From the NCBI GenBank assembly GCA_019455045.1, contig JACFND010000007.1:1-64000 (forward strand): 64,000 nucleotides of DNA, written 5' to 3'. The first letter of the stretch is position 1; the number at the start of each line of letters is the position of its first letter. This document shows positions 34,006 through 42,477 of the stretch, one piece after another. Both the position numbers and the translations under genes were made by a program. Source of the DNA: Flavobacteriia bacterium. GTDB taxonomy: Bacteria > Bacteroidota > Bacteroidia > Flavobacteriales > Weeksellaceae. The notes beneath the pieces were generated by a model. That model was given only the letters and a program-made list of their open reading frames with translations, was not told where the DNA came from and did not search any database.

Positions 34006-35982
34006 ATGACAAGAGTAAAATTAATTGGATTATCTGCGTGCGCAGCTTTGTTGGCACTCAGCAGCTGTAAGCCAAAAGGTGCTCAAAGCGCCGTGACGGG
34101 CGATGCCGCACAGCGGGTTTATGTAGCTCCGGGACAGTATGACGAAGTTTATTCGTTTACTTCAGGAGGATTTAGCGGACAGGTTTCTGTGTACGGAATC
34201 CCGTCGGGAAGAATGCTTAAAGTTCTGCCTGTGTTCTCACAGGATCCCGAAACAGGATACGGATACAGTGAGGAAACCAAACCGATGCTGATGACTTCTC
34301 ACGGATTTGTGCCGTGGGGTGACCAGCACCACCTTGCAATTTCACAGACAAACGGTGAAAATGACGGAAGATGGCTTTTTGCAAACGAGAACAATACACC
34401 TCGTGTTGCAAGACTTGATCTGACAACTTTCACTACTGCTGAAATTATCGAAATTCCGAACTCGGCAGGTAACCACTCATCACCATTTATCACTGAGAAC
34501 ACAGAATACGTGGTTGCAGGTACGCGTTTCAGCGTTCCTTTTGACGATGAAAACGGAGATATTCCGATCGCTGATTATGCAGATAAATTCAGCGGCGCGA
34601 TTTCATTTATTAAAGTAAATCCGGAAAACGGAAGAATGAATATCGATTTCCAATTGAAAACTCCTCCTGTCAATTATGACTTGAGCCACACCGGAAAAGG
34701 TCCGAGCAGCGGATGGTTCTTCTTCTCTACCTACAACACTGAAAAGGCACACACACTTCTTGAAGTGAATGCTTCTCAGAGAGACAAAGACTTCATCCTG
34801 GCGGTTAACTGGAAAAAAGCAGCTGAACTTGCAAAAGCAGGAAAAGGCAGAACTGTGAAAACCAAATATGCACACAACGTTTATGACGAAGGAACCCATA
34901 CAGCAACCTCAGAATTACTTACTGACGTTACCGTACTGGATGTTAAAGATCTGATCGACGAAGGTTTTGCATATTATATTCCATGTCCTAAATCTCCTCA
35001 CGGAACAGACGTTGACCCGACAGGTGAATACTTTGTAGGTTCGGGTAAACTGGCTTCACTGCTTCCTGTATTCTCTTTCAGCAAAATGATGAAAGCGATT
35101 GAAGACAAAAATTACGAAGGTGATTTTGACGGAATTCCTGTATTGAAATATGATGCAGTTCTTCACGGTGAAGTACAAAAACCGGGATTGGGCCCATTGC
35201 ATACTGAATTTGACAACGAAGGAAATGCATACACTTCTTTCTTTGTATCTTCTGAAGTTGTAAAATGGAATGTGAAGACACTTGAAGTGATCGACAGACA
35301 GCCTACCTTCTACTCTACCGGTCACCTGACTGTAGTTGGAGGAGACACTGCAAAACCATACGGAAAATATCTGGTAGCATGGAACAAGATTACCAAAGAC
35401 CGTTATCTGCCAACCGGACCGGAGCTGGCTCAAAGTGCACAGTTGTTTGACATTACCGGAAACAAGATGGAACTCCTTCTTGACTTCCCGACCATTGGTG
35501 AACCTCACTATGCTCAGATGATTCCTGCAGATAAAATCAAAGACAATCAGAAGAGAATCTATGACATCAACGAGAACAATCACAAATATGTGACTAAGAG
35601 TGAAGATGCAACCAAAGTTGAAAGAAACGGAAACCGGGTTGACATATATATGACGCTGATCAGATCTCACATCACTCCTGACAACATTGAAGGAATCAAG
35701 ATGGGTGACGAGGTTTACTTCCACGTAACCAACCTTGAACAGGACTGGGATTTGCCACACGGATTTGCGATAATGGGCAATAACAATGCAGAGATCCTGG
35801 TATTGCCTGGTGAAACCAAAACGCTCAAATGGATTCCGACTCGTTCAGGTATCATTCCATTCTACTGTACCGACTTCTGTAGTGCACTGCACCAGGAAAT
35901 GCAGGGTTACGTAAGAGTTTCTCCCGCCGGAAGCAGCACTCCGATCAGATTCGGAACCGGAGACAAAGCTCCAACAAACTAA
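34006..35982 (+). CDS. nosZ: Nitrous-oxide reductase, Sec-dependent (clade II)
   Basis: 658 residues. It reduces N2O to N2 outside the cytoplasmic membrane. The N-terminus MTRVKLIGLSACAALLALSS leads to a Cys, a Sec lipoprotein-type signal, not the twin-arginine signal of clade I. The seven-bladed propeller with CuZ His ligands (WGDQHHLAIS, LSHTGKG, KSPHGTDVDPTGEYF, LGPLHTEFD, STGHLTVVGG, GEPHYAQ) precedes the cupredoxin domain with CuA ligands C621, C625, H629 and M632 (FYCTDFCSALHQEM) and LPHGF. Downstream genes nosLDFY provide copper and sulfur for maturation. Confidence 0.97.
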   Translation: MTRVKLIGLSACAALLALSSCKPKGAQSAVTGDAAQRVYVAPGQYDEVYSFTSGGFSGQVSVYGIPSGRMLKVLPVFSQDPETGYGYSEETKPMLMTSHGFVPWGDQHHLAISQTNGENDGRWLFANENNTPRVARLDLTTFTTAEIIEIPNSAGNHSSPFITENTEYVVAGTRFSVPFDDENGDIPIADYADKFSGAISFIKVNPENGRMNIDFQLKTPPVNYDLSHTGKGPSSGWFFFSTYNTEKAHTLLEVNASQRDKDFILAVNWKKAAELAKAGKGRTVKTKYAHNVYDEGTHTATSELLTDVTVLDVKDLIDEGFAYYIPCPKSPHGTDVDPTGEYFVGSGKLASLLPVFSFSKMMKAIEDKNYEGDFDGIPVLKYDAVLHGEVQKPGLGPLHTEFDNEGNAYTSFFVSSEVVKWNVKTLEVIDRQPTFYSTGHLTVVGGDTAKPYGKYLVAWNKITKDRYLPTGPELAQSAQLFDITGNKMELLLDFPTIGEPHYAQMIPADKIKDNQKRIYDINENNHKYVTKSEDATKVERNGNRVDIYMTLIRSHITPDNIEGIKMGDEVYFHVTNLEQDWDLPHGFAIMGNNNAEILVLPGETKTLKWIPTRSGIIPFYCTDFCSALHQEMQGYVRVSPAGSSTPIRFGTGDKAPTN

Positions 35983-36007
35983 AATTTTAACTGAAACGGT
36001 TAACCAA

Positions 36008-36043
36008 AAAGAGTTGTCTCAGCTAAAATTGAGACAACTCTTT
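36008..36043 (+). other. Strong stem-loop between nosZ and the accessory genes
   Basis: AAAGAGTTGTCTCA (36008-36021) and TGAGACAACTCTTT (36030-36043) form a perfect 14-bp stem with an 8-nt loop. Only TTTC follows, so it is either a weak terminator or an mRNA-stabilising structure that keeps nosZ more abundant than the accessory genes. Confidence 0.65.
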
Positions 36044-36057
36044 CAAAATCAAAAAAT

Positions 36058-36648
36058 ATGAACACAGCCAAAAACACCTCACTGAAAACCCTCACACGAA
36101 TTTTATCAGCTATTGCAGGTCTGGCGATGTTTAGCACACTAGTCCTTCCAATCTGGAAGATCGAACTGACTGCACCGCAATATCCTGAAGGTTTGGAAAT
36201 GTACATTTATGCAAACAAACTGGGTGGTGAAGTCGACATTATCAATGGTTTGAACCATTACATCGGTATGCACACGATTCACGAAGATGACTTTGCGGAA
36301 TTTGCAGTTTTACCGTACGTTCTCGGACTGCTTGCAGTCTTTGGACTCCTGACTGCGTTGGTAAACCGCAAATGGTTTTTCTATCTGTGGTGTGCGTTTT
36401 TTATAGCTTTCGTAGTTGTTTTGGGACTGGATTTCTATTTCTGGCTGTATAACTACGGTCACAACTTGGATCCTACTGCTCCAATTCAGGTACCGGGAAT
36501 GACCTATCAGCCGCCTTTGATCGGTTTTAAACAGCTTCTGAACTTTGGCGCATTCTCAATCCCTGCTTCAGGCGGTTGGGTGTTGGCAGCAGTCGGAACT
36601 GTTATGGCCGGACTGGTCGGATATGAAATCAAAAAAACAAAACAATGA
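36058..36648 (+). CDS. Small polytopic membrane protein of the nos operon (NosB-like position)
   Basis: 196 residues with four membrane segments (ILSAIAGLAMFSTLVLPIWK, AVLPYVLGLLAVFGLLTALV, WCAFFIAFVVVLGLDFYFWL, GGWVLAAVGTVMAGLVGYEI). Conserved His/Tyr-containing loops (NHYIGMHTIHEDDF) face the periplasm. A membrane protein at this place is a hallmark of clade II nos clusters and is called NosB in some organisms; its biochemical role is unknown. It overlaps nosL by 4 bp (ATGA), so translation is coupled. Confidence 0.8.
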   Translation: MNTAKNTSLKTLTRILSAIAGLAMFSTLVLPIWKIELTAPQYPEGLEMYIYANKLGGEVDIINGLNHYIGMHTIHEDDFAEFAVLPYVLGLLAVFGLLTALVNRKWFFYLWCAFFIAFVVVLGLDFYFWLYNYGHNLDPTAPIQVPGMTYQPPLIGFKQLLNFGAFSIPASGGWVLAAVGTVMAGLVGYEIKKTKQ

Positions 36649-37091
36649 GTTCATTTAAATTTTTTCCTATAATTTTAATTTCATTCTTTTCAATTTTGGT
36701 AATTTCGTGCAGTAAAGATCCAAAGCCGATCAACTTCGGAGCTGAGGACTGCGATTACTGCAAGATGACGATTAGCGACAACCGTTTTGGCGCGGAAATC
36801 GTTACCAAACAGGGCAGAATTTACAAATTTGACGATTTGCACTGTCTGAAAGGTTTTCTGGATGATGAAGTGATTCCAAAAGACAAGGTTCATTCGACCT
36901 GGCTGGTTGACTTCACCGGAAACGGAAAACTGATCAGTGCGGAAAAAAGCTTTCTGATTCGGAATGACGAGTTGAGAAGCCCGATGGGATCAAATATTGC
37001 AGCCTTTGAAAATGAAAATGATTTAAATAATTATCAATCCGGTTATTCGGGAACAGAATTAAAATGGGAAGATTTTTTAAATTCAAAATAA
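36645..37091 (+). CDS. nosL: Nitrous-oxide reductase accessory protein NosL
   Basis: 148 residues. Outer-face copper-binding lipoprotein: signal with lipobox at C22 (LVISC), then C36-D-Y-C39-K-M41, the NosL copper motif. NosL delivers Cu(I) to the NosDFY complex and NosZ. The start overlaps the preceding gene by 4 bp, and its end overlaps nosD by 28 bp. Confidence 0.92.
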   Translation: MSSFKFFPIILISFFSILVISCSKDPKPINFGAEDCDYCKMTISDNRFGAEIVTKQGRIYKFDDLHCLKGFLDDEVIPKDKVHSTWLVDFTGNGKLISAEKSFLIRNDELRSPMGSNIAAFENENDLNNYQSGYSGTELKWEDFLNSK

Positions 37092-38317
37092 CTGTTTTAA
37101 GCTTATTTTTAGGTCTTGGCGTTTTTGCCAACACCATTACGGTAGAACCGAACAATCCTCAGAAAACGATCAAAAAAGCGTTTGAAAAGGCAAAAGACGG
37201 AGATACCATATTGATTAAATCCGGAATTTACAGGGAAGGACCTCTCTATCTGGACAAATCGGTCACATTGACCGGAGAGGGTTTCCCTGTAATTGACGGA
37301 GAATTTGAACACGAAATACTGACGGTGGAAAGCGACGGAGTTACCATCAAAGGCATACTGTTCAAAAATTCGGGTGCATCAAACTTCAATGACATCGCTG
37401 CCCTGAAAATTCAAAATTCAAAGAATGTTTTGGTGGACGGATGCAAATTTGAAGACAATTTCTTCGGCATCCACACCATCAATTCATCCTACATCACCTA
37501 TACCAACAACGATCTCAAATCGAGAAAGATGGAAGGCAGACCTTCTGCCAACGGTATCCACTGCTGGAAGTCAAACCATCTGACCATCAAAAACAATCAG
37601 ATTCACGGCCACCGCGACGGAATCTATTTTGAATTCATCACCAATTCTGATATCGAAAACAATGAAAGTATAGGCAACAGCCGCTACGGACTTCATTTTA
37701 TGTTTTCGCACGACAATTTATTCAAAAACAATACTTTCCAAAACAACGGTGCCGGCGTTGCGGTCATGTACAGCAAAAGAGTAAAAATGTACAACAACCA
37801 TTTCAGATACAATTGGGGACTGGCTGCCTACGGACTGCTGCTCAAAGAGATTGACGACAGTGAGATTTATGACAATGAATTCAGTGAAAACACAATGGGA
37901 ATCTTTGCTGACGGTGCCAACCGAATCAAAGTGACCAACAATCAGTTTTACAGAAACGGCTGGGCATTTAAAATCAATGCCAGCAGTACAGATGCGCTGA
38001 TTTCTGGAAACAATTTTATCGGGAATACCTTTGATATGGCGACCAACGGGAATCTGAGGGTAAAATCTCTCGACGGTAATTATTGGGACAAATATGAAGG
38101 ATATGATTTGGACAGAGATGGAGTCGGCGATATTCCGTATCATCCGATCACATTCTATTCACTCATCATAGAACGGAATTCATCGGCACTGATGCTGTTC
38201 AGAAGTTTCTTTGTCAAACTGATGGACACTGCAGAAAGCATATTTCCGAGCCTGACACCCGAAAATGTCAAAGACAATGCGCCGATGACCAGAAAAATTA
38301 AAAAACAGATTACATGA
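37064..38317 (+). CDS. nosD: Periplasmic copper/sulfur assembly protein NosD
   Basis: 417 residues. Signal peptide MGRFFKFKITVLSLFLGLGV, then a right-handed beta-helix built from short repeats (NVLVDGCKFEDNFFGIHTIN, LTIKNNQIHGHRDGIYF, NSDIENNESIGNSRYGLHFM). NosD works with the NosFY ABC transporter in building the CuZ site of NosZ. The start codon is inside nosL and the stop overlaps nosF by 4 bp. Confidence 0.93.
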   Translation: MGRFFKFKITVLSLFLGLGVFANTITVEPNNPQKTIKKAFEKAKDGDTILIKSGIYREGPLYLDKSVTLTGEGFPVIDGEFEHEILTVESDGVTIKGILFKNSGASNFNDIAALKIQNSKNVLVDGCKFEDNFFGIHTINSSYITYTNNDLKSRKMEGRPSANGIHCWKSNHLTIKNNQIHGHRDGIYFEFITNSDIENNESIGNSRYGLHFMFSHDNLFKNNTFQNNGAGVAVMYSKRVKMYNNHFRYNWGLAAYGLLLKEIDDSEIYDNEFSENTMGIFADGANRIKVTNNQFYRNGWAFKINASSTDALISGNNFIGNTFDMATNGNLRVKSLDGNYWDKYEGYDLDRDGVGDIPYHPITFYSLIIERNSSALMLFRSFFVKLMDTAESIFPSLTPENVKDNAPMTRKIKKQIT

Positions 38318-39030
38318 TCAAGTTTTCAAAAGTCTATAAGAAATTTGACAAATATGAAGTTCTGAAAGACATCAATCTCGAATTTAAAGAAGGAAACATC
38401 ATCGGACTGATCGGTCCGAACGCTTCAGGAAAAACCACACTGATAAAGACACTGCTCGGAATGGTGGTTCCGACTTCGGGAGATATTCTTTTTATGGACA
38501 AATCAATCAAAAAAGACTGGGAATACAGAAACCATATCGGTTATATGCCCCAAATCGGAAGATATCCCGAAAATATGACCATCGGACAGGTTTTCGAAAT
38601 GATTGAAGACCTGAGAGACAAACATCAGGAGCCTGATAAGGATCTCTTCAACAGCTATAATTTGGGTACGCTGCTTCAGAAAAGAATGGGAACGCTCTCG
38701 GGCGGAACCCGTCAGAAAGTAAGCGCTTATCTTGCATTTTTGTTTGATCCGAAGGTGCTGGTACTCGACGAACCCACAGCCGGACTCGATCCTCTGTCAT
38801 CGCTCAAGCTCAAGGAAAAGATCATCAAAGAAAAAGAAAAGGGGAAACTGATCATCATCAGCTCGCACATACTGAGCGAACTCGACGATGTGGTCAACCA
38901 GATCGTGTATCTTGAAGAAGGAAAAGTGATCGTGAACCAGCCGATAGAAGAATTGAAAGCAGAAACCCAAAGATCCAAATTGTCAGAAGCAATCGCGGTA
39001 TTGATGGAAAAATCAAGCAAACAATATTAA
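38314..39030 (+). CDS. nosF: NosF ABC transporter ATPase
   Basis: 238 residues. Walker A in GLIGPNASGKTTLIKTLLGM, signature GTLSGGTRQKVSAYLAFL, Walker B VLVLDEPTAGLDPLSSLKLK, and the switch His in IIISSHILSELD. With NosY and NosD it forms the complex required for NosZ copper-site assembly. Stop/start overlap with nosD; one base before nosY. Confidence 0.93.
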   Translation: MIKFSKVYKKFDKYEVLKDINLEFKEGNIIGLIGPNASGKTTLIKTLLGMVVPTSGDILFMDKSIKKDWEYRNHIGYMPQIGRYPENMTIGQVFEMIEDLRDKHQEPDKDLFNSYNLGTLLQKRMGTLSGGTRQKVSAYLAFLFDPKVLVLDEPTAGLDPLSSLKLKEKIIKEKEKGKLIIISSHILSELDDVVNQIVYLEEGKVIVNQPIEELKAETQRSKLSEAIAVLMEKSSKQY

Positions 39031-39031
39031 G

Positions 39032-39799
39032 ATGAAGAAAATTATCAAATATGTAGTTTCGGACATTCTCAGAAACAAAATCATAATCGCATACACCATA
39101 TTTCTGCTGCTTATTTCATTCGGACTCTTTGTGATTGAAGACGTACCCGAAAAAAGTCTGATGAGCATGCTGACGATGAACCTGACACTGATTCCGCTAA
39201 TCAGTACCATGTTTTCTACAATTTATATTTACAATTCGGGTGAATTCATAGAACTGCTCGCGGCACAACCCATCAAAAGGAAGACGCTGTGGTTCAGTAT
39301 TTTTATAAGTCTTGCGCTTGCTTTGAGCATTGCATTTTTTATCGGATTCGGAATTCCGGTTCTGATTTTCTCTGCAAATTCAATTGGAATTACAATGATC
39401 ATCACCGGTATCATCCTTTCGGTCATCTTTGTTTCAATCTCGCTTTTCACAGCGGTTTACATCAAGGACAAAACCAAAGGAATCGGTGCCGCACTGCTTT
39501 TGTGGCTATTCTTTACAGTGGTTTTTGACGGACTGGTCCTATTTCTGCTGTTCCAGTTTTTGGATTATCCGCTTGAAAATCTGATTGTGGTGCTGAGCAT
39601 GCTGAATCCTGTGGATCTGGTCAGAATCGTTTCACTGATGCAGATGGACGTTTCGGCTCTGATGGGTGCAACAACGGCAGTTTTCAAAAAGACATTTACC
39701 GGAATGAGCGGTTCATTTATCACCTACGGAGTGCTTCTCTTATGGCTGATTATACCGCTGTATTTTTCAACCAGAAAATTTGACAAAAAAGACCTTTGA
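39032..39799 (+). CDS. nosY: NosY ABC transporter permease
   Basis: 255 residues with six hydrophobic segments, starting MKKIIKYVVSDILRNKIIIA and including ALALSIAFFIGFGIPVLIFS and ALLLWLFFTVVFDGLVLFLL. The MLNPVDLVRIVSLMQMDVSA region is characteristic of NosY. It is the membrane partner of NosF. Its stop codon lies in the loop of the terminator that closes the operon. Confidence 0.92.
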   Translation: MKKIIKYVVSDILRNKIIIAYTIFLLLISFGLFVIEDVPEKSLMSMLTMNLTLIPLISTMFSTIYIYNSGEFIELLAAQPIKRKTLWFSIFISLALALSIAFFIGFGIPVLIFSANSIGITMIITGIILSVIFVSISLFTAVYIKDKTKGIGAALLLWLFFTVVFDGLVLFLLFQFLDYPLENLIVVLSMLNPVDLVRIVSLMQMDVSALMGATTAVFKKTFTGMSGSFITYGVLLLWLIIPLYFSTRKFDKKDL

Positions 39800-39813
39800 T
39801 CAGGTCTTTTTTT
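39788..39813 (+). terminator. Terminator overlapping the nosY stop
   Basis: AAAGACCT (39788-39795), loop TTGATC, AGGTCTTT (39802-39809) and further T. The stop codon is in the loop. Confidence 0.75.
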
Positions 39814-39850
39814 ATGGCCTGACTTTTCATTTAATTTCTAATACAGAAAT

Positions 39851-39864
39851 GTGATAATTATCAC
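39851..39864. promoter_or_regulatory. FNR-like palindrome upstream of the FAS1 gene
   Basis: GTGATAATTATCAC, a perfect palindrome with core TGAT-N4-ATCA as in FNR/DNR sites. It lies 31 bp (start to start) upstream of the TATGAC operator. Confidence 0.5.
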
Positions 39865-39881
39865 TGAATCAATTTGTTGAT

Positions 39882-39927
39882 TATGACTCGAGTCATAAGT
39901 GCAACCGGTTGGATTGGCTTATTTTTA
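39882..39927 (+). promoter_or_regulatory. TATGAC operator and -7 box of the FAS1 gene
   Basis: TATGACTCGAGTCATA at 39882-39897 is a perfect inverted repeat (extendable to 18 bp). A TATTTTTA box (TAnnTTTG with one change) lies at 39920-39927, at nearly the same distance as in the nos promoter (38 versus 37 bp, start to start). Predicted start about 39931, 15 nt before the ATG. Confidence 0.6.
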
Positions 39928-39945
39928 TTGAAAATTCTAATCATT

Positions 39946-40509
39946 ATGAAAAAACTGGTATTAGCACTTTCAGTATCAATTTTGGCGCTTTATTCCTGCC
40001 AAAATACAGAAAATTCAGTTCAATCAGACAGCCCGGCAACGGCGCAGGCACAGTCAAGAGATGCATTGGGTCAGGAAGGAGTTGTTGACGATCAATCCAG
40101 CCCTGACATTGTAAAACTTGCGGTGGCTAACGATGATTTGACCACATTGGTTACAGCGGTTAAGGCAGCAGGTTTAACAACTTCATTGAGCAATGCGGGC
40201 CCTTTCACCGTATTCGCACCGCTTAATTCGGCATTCGACAAACTTCCGGCAGGAACTGTGGACAATCTGCTTAAAAAAGAAAACCTCGGACAGTTGGAAG
40301 ACATACTGGGTCATCACACCTATGTGGGCGTAATCAGAGAAAATCAATTTTCTGACGGTCAGAATTTGGGTATGGTGGACGGAAAAAATATAACCATCAA
40401 AATGGTGGACGGCAAACCGACAGTTAACGGAACGATTAATATCGTAGCCACTGTTCCGGCTTCAAACGGTATTATTCACGTCGTGGACGGCGTTATACTG
40501 CCGGAATAG
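39946..40509 (+). CDS. FAS1 (fasciclin)-domain lipoprotein
   Basis: 187 residues from the ATG at 39946 (MKKLVLALSVSILALYSC, lipobox); in-frame codons further upstream lie within the promoter. After a 45-residue polar linker comes one FAS1 domain: DDLTTLVTAVKAAGL, GPFTVFAPLNSAFDKLPAGT, LGHHTYVGVI and NGIIHVVDGVILPE. FAS1 domains mediate adhesion in many systems, but single-domain FAS1 lipoproteins recur near nitrogen-oxide genes in Bacteroidota. The H-H-x-Y pair could bind metal (inference). It carries the same operator as nos. Confidence 0.85.
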   Translation: MKKLVLALSVSILALYSCQNTENSVQSDSPATAQAQSRDALGQEGVVDDQSSPDIVKLAVANDDLTTLVTAVKAAGLTTSLSNAGPFTVFAPLNSAFDKLPAGTVDNLLKKENLGQLEDILGHHTYVGVIRENQFSDGQNLGMVDGKNITIKMVDGKPTVNGTINIVATVPASNGIIHVVDGVILPE

Positions 40510-40536
40510 TTTCATTCCATATTGTTTTATTTTTTG

Positions 40537-40570
40537 GCGGTTCATTGATTTCGGTCTTGAGCCGCTTTTT
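40537..40570 (+). terminator. Terminator after the FAS1 gene
   Basis: GCGGTTCA (40537-40544) pairs with TGAGCCGC (40558-40565), one G-T wobble, followed by five T. Confidence 0.65.
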
Positions 40571-40615
40571 CTTTTCTAAAAATTAAACAATCAAAAATTG
40601 AAACCGGAAATAAAT

Positions 40616-41842
40616 TCAGGCTTTCGCATTTTTCATGTTCAGGAAAATCATCAGTGTCGAAACAAATATCAGCACCGTGATTGCCAGCAGAATTTCGTGT
40701 GTGTACGGAATAAAAGTGTAGTTAAACGAAAACATACCAACGAAACCGAGCATCAGTTCGTTCAAGAACACACCGATCATAAACAGGACTATCCCAATTT
40801 TAAACGGCTTTGTGATTTTAAAATAATCGGTATCAATAATCCTGCTGAGCAGAAAAGATGAAATACACATCAGCAGAATCAGGTGCAGATAAGCAATTAC
40901 AATATTTCTAAATCCAAATGCAAAATGACTGATCGAAGGTATGGTGGAACCAAGCTGCAATGCAATTTTAATGGCAAAGGCAGCACCCGCATAGGTCAGC
41001 AGTGCACGTTCAATCGGCGATTGAATTTCCTTGATTTTTGTCCAAAGACCTTTGATCCAAAGATAAATTTTAACCGAACCTACGGTCTGCATAATCGCTG
41101 CAATCACAACCGGAATATAAATCCACAACGGCAGATTCATCCAAAGAACAGAAAGCCCGTAACCAAACAGACAGCCGACAAACATCAGCAGGAAGATGAT
41201 CCGATTCTGTTCTTTTGAAATCTGAATATCACGCTTTGAAAGCGAAAAAATGATCAGACCGATACATGAAAAAAGAAAGAAACCGTTGTACTGAAAATGA
41301 AGAAAGAAATAATGAGAAGCAAGAAAACTGTCAGGAGTTACCGTCCTGGTCATCAGCATATAACTGAGTGAAAAAGCGCCGATCGACGACAGCACTGCGA
41401 AAATCAATCCGGTCTGAAACCAGATTTTTGCTTTGCCGCTCACACCTTTCAATCCGGTAAAAAAAGTAAAACTGAATACCAGACTGACCAAAAGACCGAG
41501 TATGATAAAAGAGATCGAAGCCCACGAATAACCTGCAATAAGAAAAGAAACCAGCATTCCGTAGGCAGCCACAAAGTTGATCGTAATCAGATTTCGATAA
41601 AGACCTGTTTTCTTCAGATCAGGCTTCTTTTCCTGCAGATATTTGAGAATAAACATATAAATGCACGAAGTGATCCAGCCGTAAAAAGCAAAGTGGAAAT
41701 GGCTTTCCAGCATAAATTTTTGATCTGCAATCGGAAAAGAAAATGCGATTTTGTACCGCATGAGCAATCCCAAAAGGGCCACAATTACCAGGTTAAAAAC
41801 AGACAATTTCAGTCCGGAAGCGATAGTCCTTTTCATATTCAA
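40616..41842 (-). CDS. Polytopic His-rich membrane protein (NnrS/haem-copper oxidase-like?)
   Basis: 408 residues with about 12 membrane segments. Histidines cluster in membrane segments: H48 and H50 in MLESHFHFAFYGWITSCIYM, two in LASHYFFLHFQYNGFFLFS, one in SISHFAFGFRN, one in IVIAYLHLILL and one in PYTHEILLAI. This pattern is reminiscent of subunit I of haem-copper oxidases and of NnrS-type NO-related haem membrane proteins, but the classical motifs are not complete and I cannot assign it. It overlaps the upstream Crp/Fnr gene by 4 bp, so the two are translationally coupled, next to the nos cluster. Confidence 0.65.
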   Translation of the reverse strand: MNMKRTIASGLKLSVFNLVIVALLGLLMRYKIAFSFPIADQKFMLESHFHFAFYGWITSCIYMFILKYLQEKKPDLKKTGLYRNLITINFVAAYGMLVSFLIAGYSWASISFIILGLLVSLVFSFTFFTGLKGVSGKAKIWFQTGLIFAVLSSIGAFSLSYMLMTRTVTPDSFLASHYFFLHFQYNGFFLFSCIGLIIFSLSKRDIQISKEQNRIIFLLMFVGCLFGYGLSVLWMNLPLWIYIPVVIAAIMQTVGSVKIYLWIKGLWTKIKEIQSPIERALLTYAGAAFAIKIALQLGSTIPSISHFAFGFRNIVIAYLHLILLMCISSFLLSRIIDTDYFKITKPFKIGIVLFMIGVFLNELMLGFVGMFSFNYTFIPYTHEILLAITVLIFVSTLMIFLNMKNAKA

Positions 41843-42432
41843 TAATAAACTTTACCTTTTACAATACTCAACTTTTTTTCTCTTTCCATCTTTTTGATGG
41901 CTCTGATGACGGTTTCAATCCGCAGTCCCGTCATCTTTGAAACTTCGTTTCGGGTCAGCGGAATTTTTATTTTTTCTTTTGAATTTTTTTTGAATTTTTC
42001 AAATTGTCTGATGATCCGTTCTTCAGGATTCAGAAAGACAATGTCATTGAGCAGTTCGCTTTTTCGCCATGATTTCTCGGCCATCGATTTGATGAATTCA
42101 ATCGACCATTCGGGATGATTCTTCAGATATTCGATCAGTTTCTCACGTTTGATCATCAGAATCTCTGCTTTGCTGCTGATGACATTGACATAGCCCGGAA
42201 ATGGAATATCGAGAAAAACGCCGGGTTCTGCAAAAAAGTTTTTCTCCTGTACTTTGTGATGAAGAAAGACTTTGCCGTCCTCGGTCAGATTGTAAACACT
42301 GACTTCGCCCTTCAAAAGATAATAGAAATATGGCGATTTTGCACCTTCCTCAATAATCACTTCTCCCTTTCGGCAGGAAGTGAAAACCGCATCTGTTTGG
42401 GCTACAAAATTATCTTCCAGTTCTACAATCAT
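41839..42432 (-). CDS. Crp/Fnr-family regulator beside the denitrification genes
   Basis: 197 residues. The sensor barrel includes CRKGEVIIEEGAKSPYFYYL and LLKGEVSVYNLTEDGKVFLH; the dimer helix follows, then a winged HTH with recognition helix SKMTGLRIETVIRAIKKMER. The helix keeps the E and R typical of CRP/FNR DNA contacts. No four-cysteine N-terminal Fe-S motif is present (only C20), so it is not a classical FNR; a haem- or NO-sensing DNR-like role is possible. It is the nearest regulator to the nos, FAS1 and nirK operators and is the best local candidate to bind them. Confidence 0.85.
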   Translation of the reverse strand: MIVELEDNFVAQTDAVFTSCRKGEVIIEEGAKSPYFYYLLKGEVSVYNLTEDGKVFLHHKVQEKNFFAEPGVFLDIPFPGYVNVISSKAEILMIKREKLIEYLKNHPEWSIEFIKSMAEKSWRKSELLNDIVFLNPEERIIRQFEKFKKNSKEKIKIPLTRNEVSKMTGLRIETVIRAIKKMEREKKLSIVKGKVYY

Positions 42433-42477
42433 CCGATTCTAAATATGGTAAATTTAACAAAATAAATTTTCTGTCGC

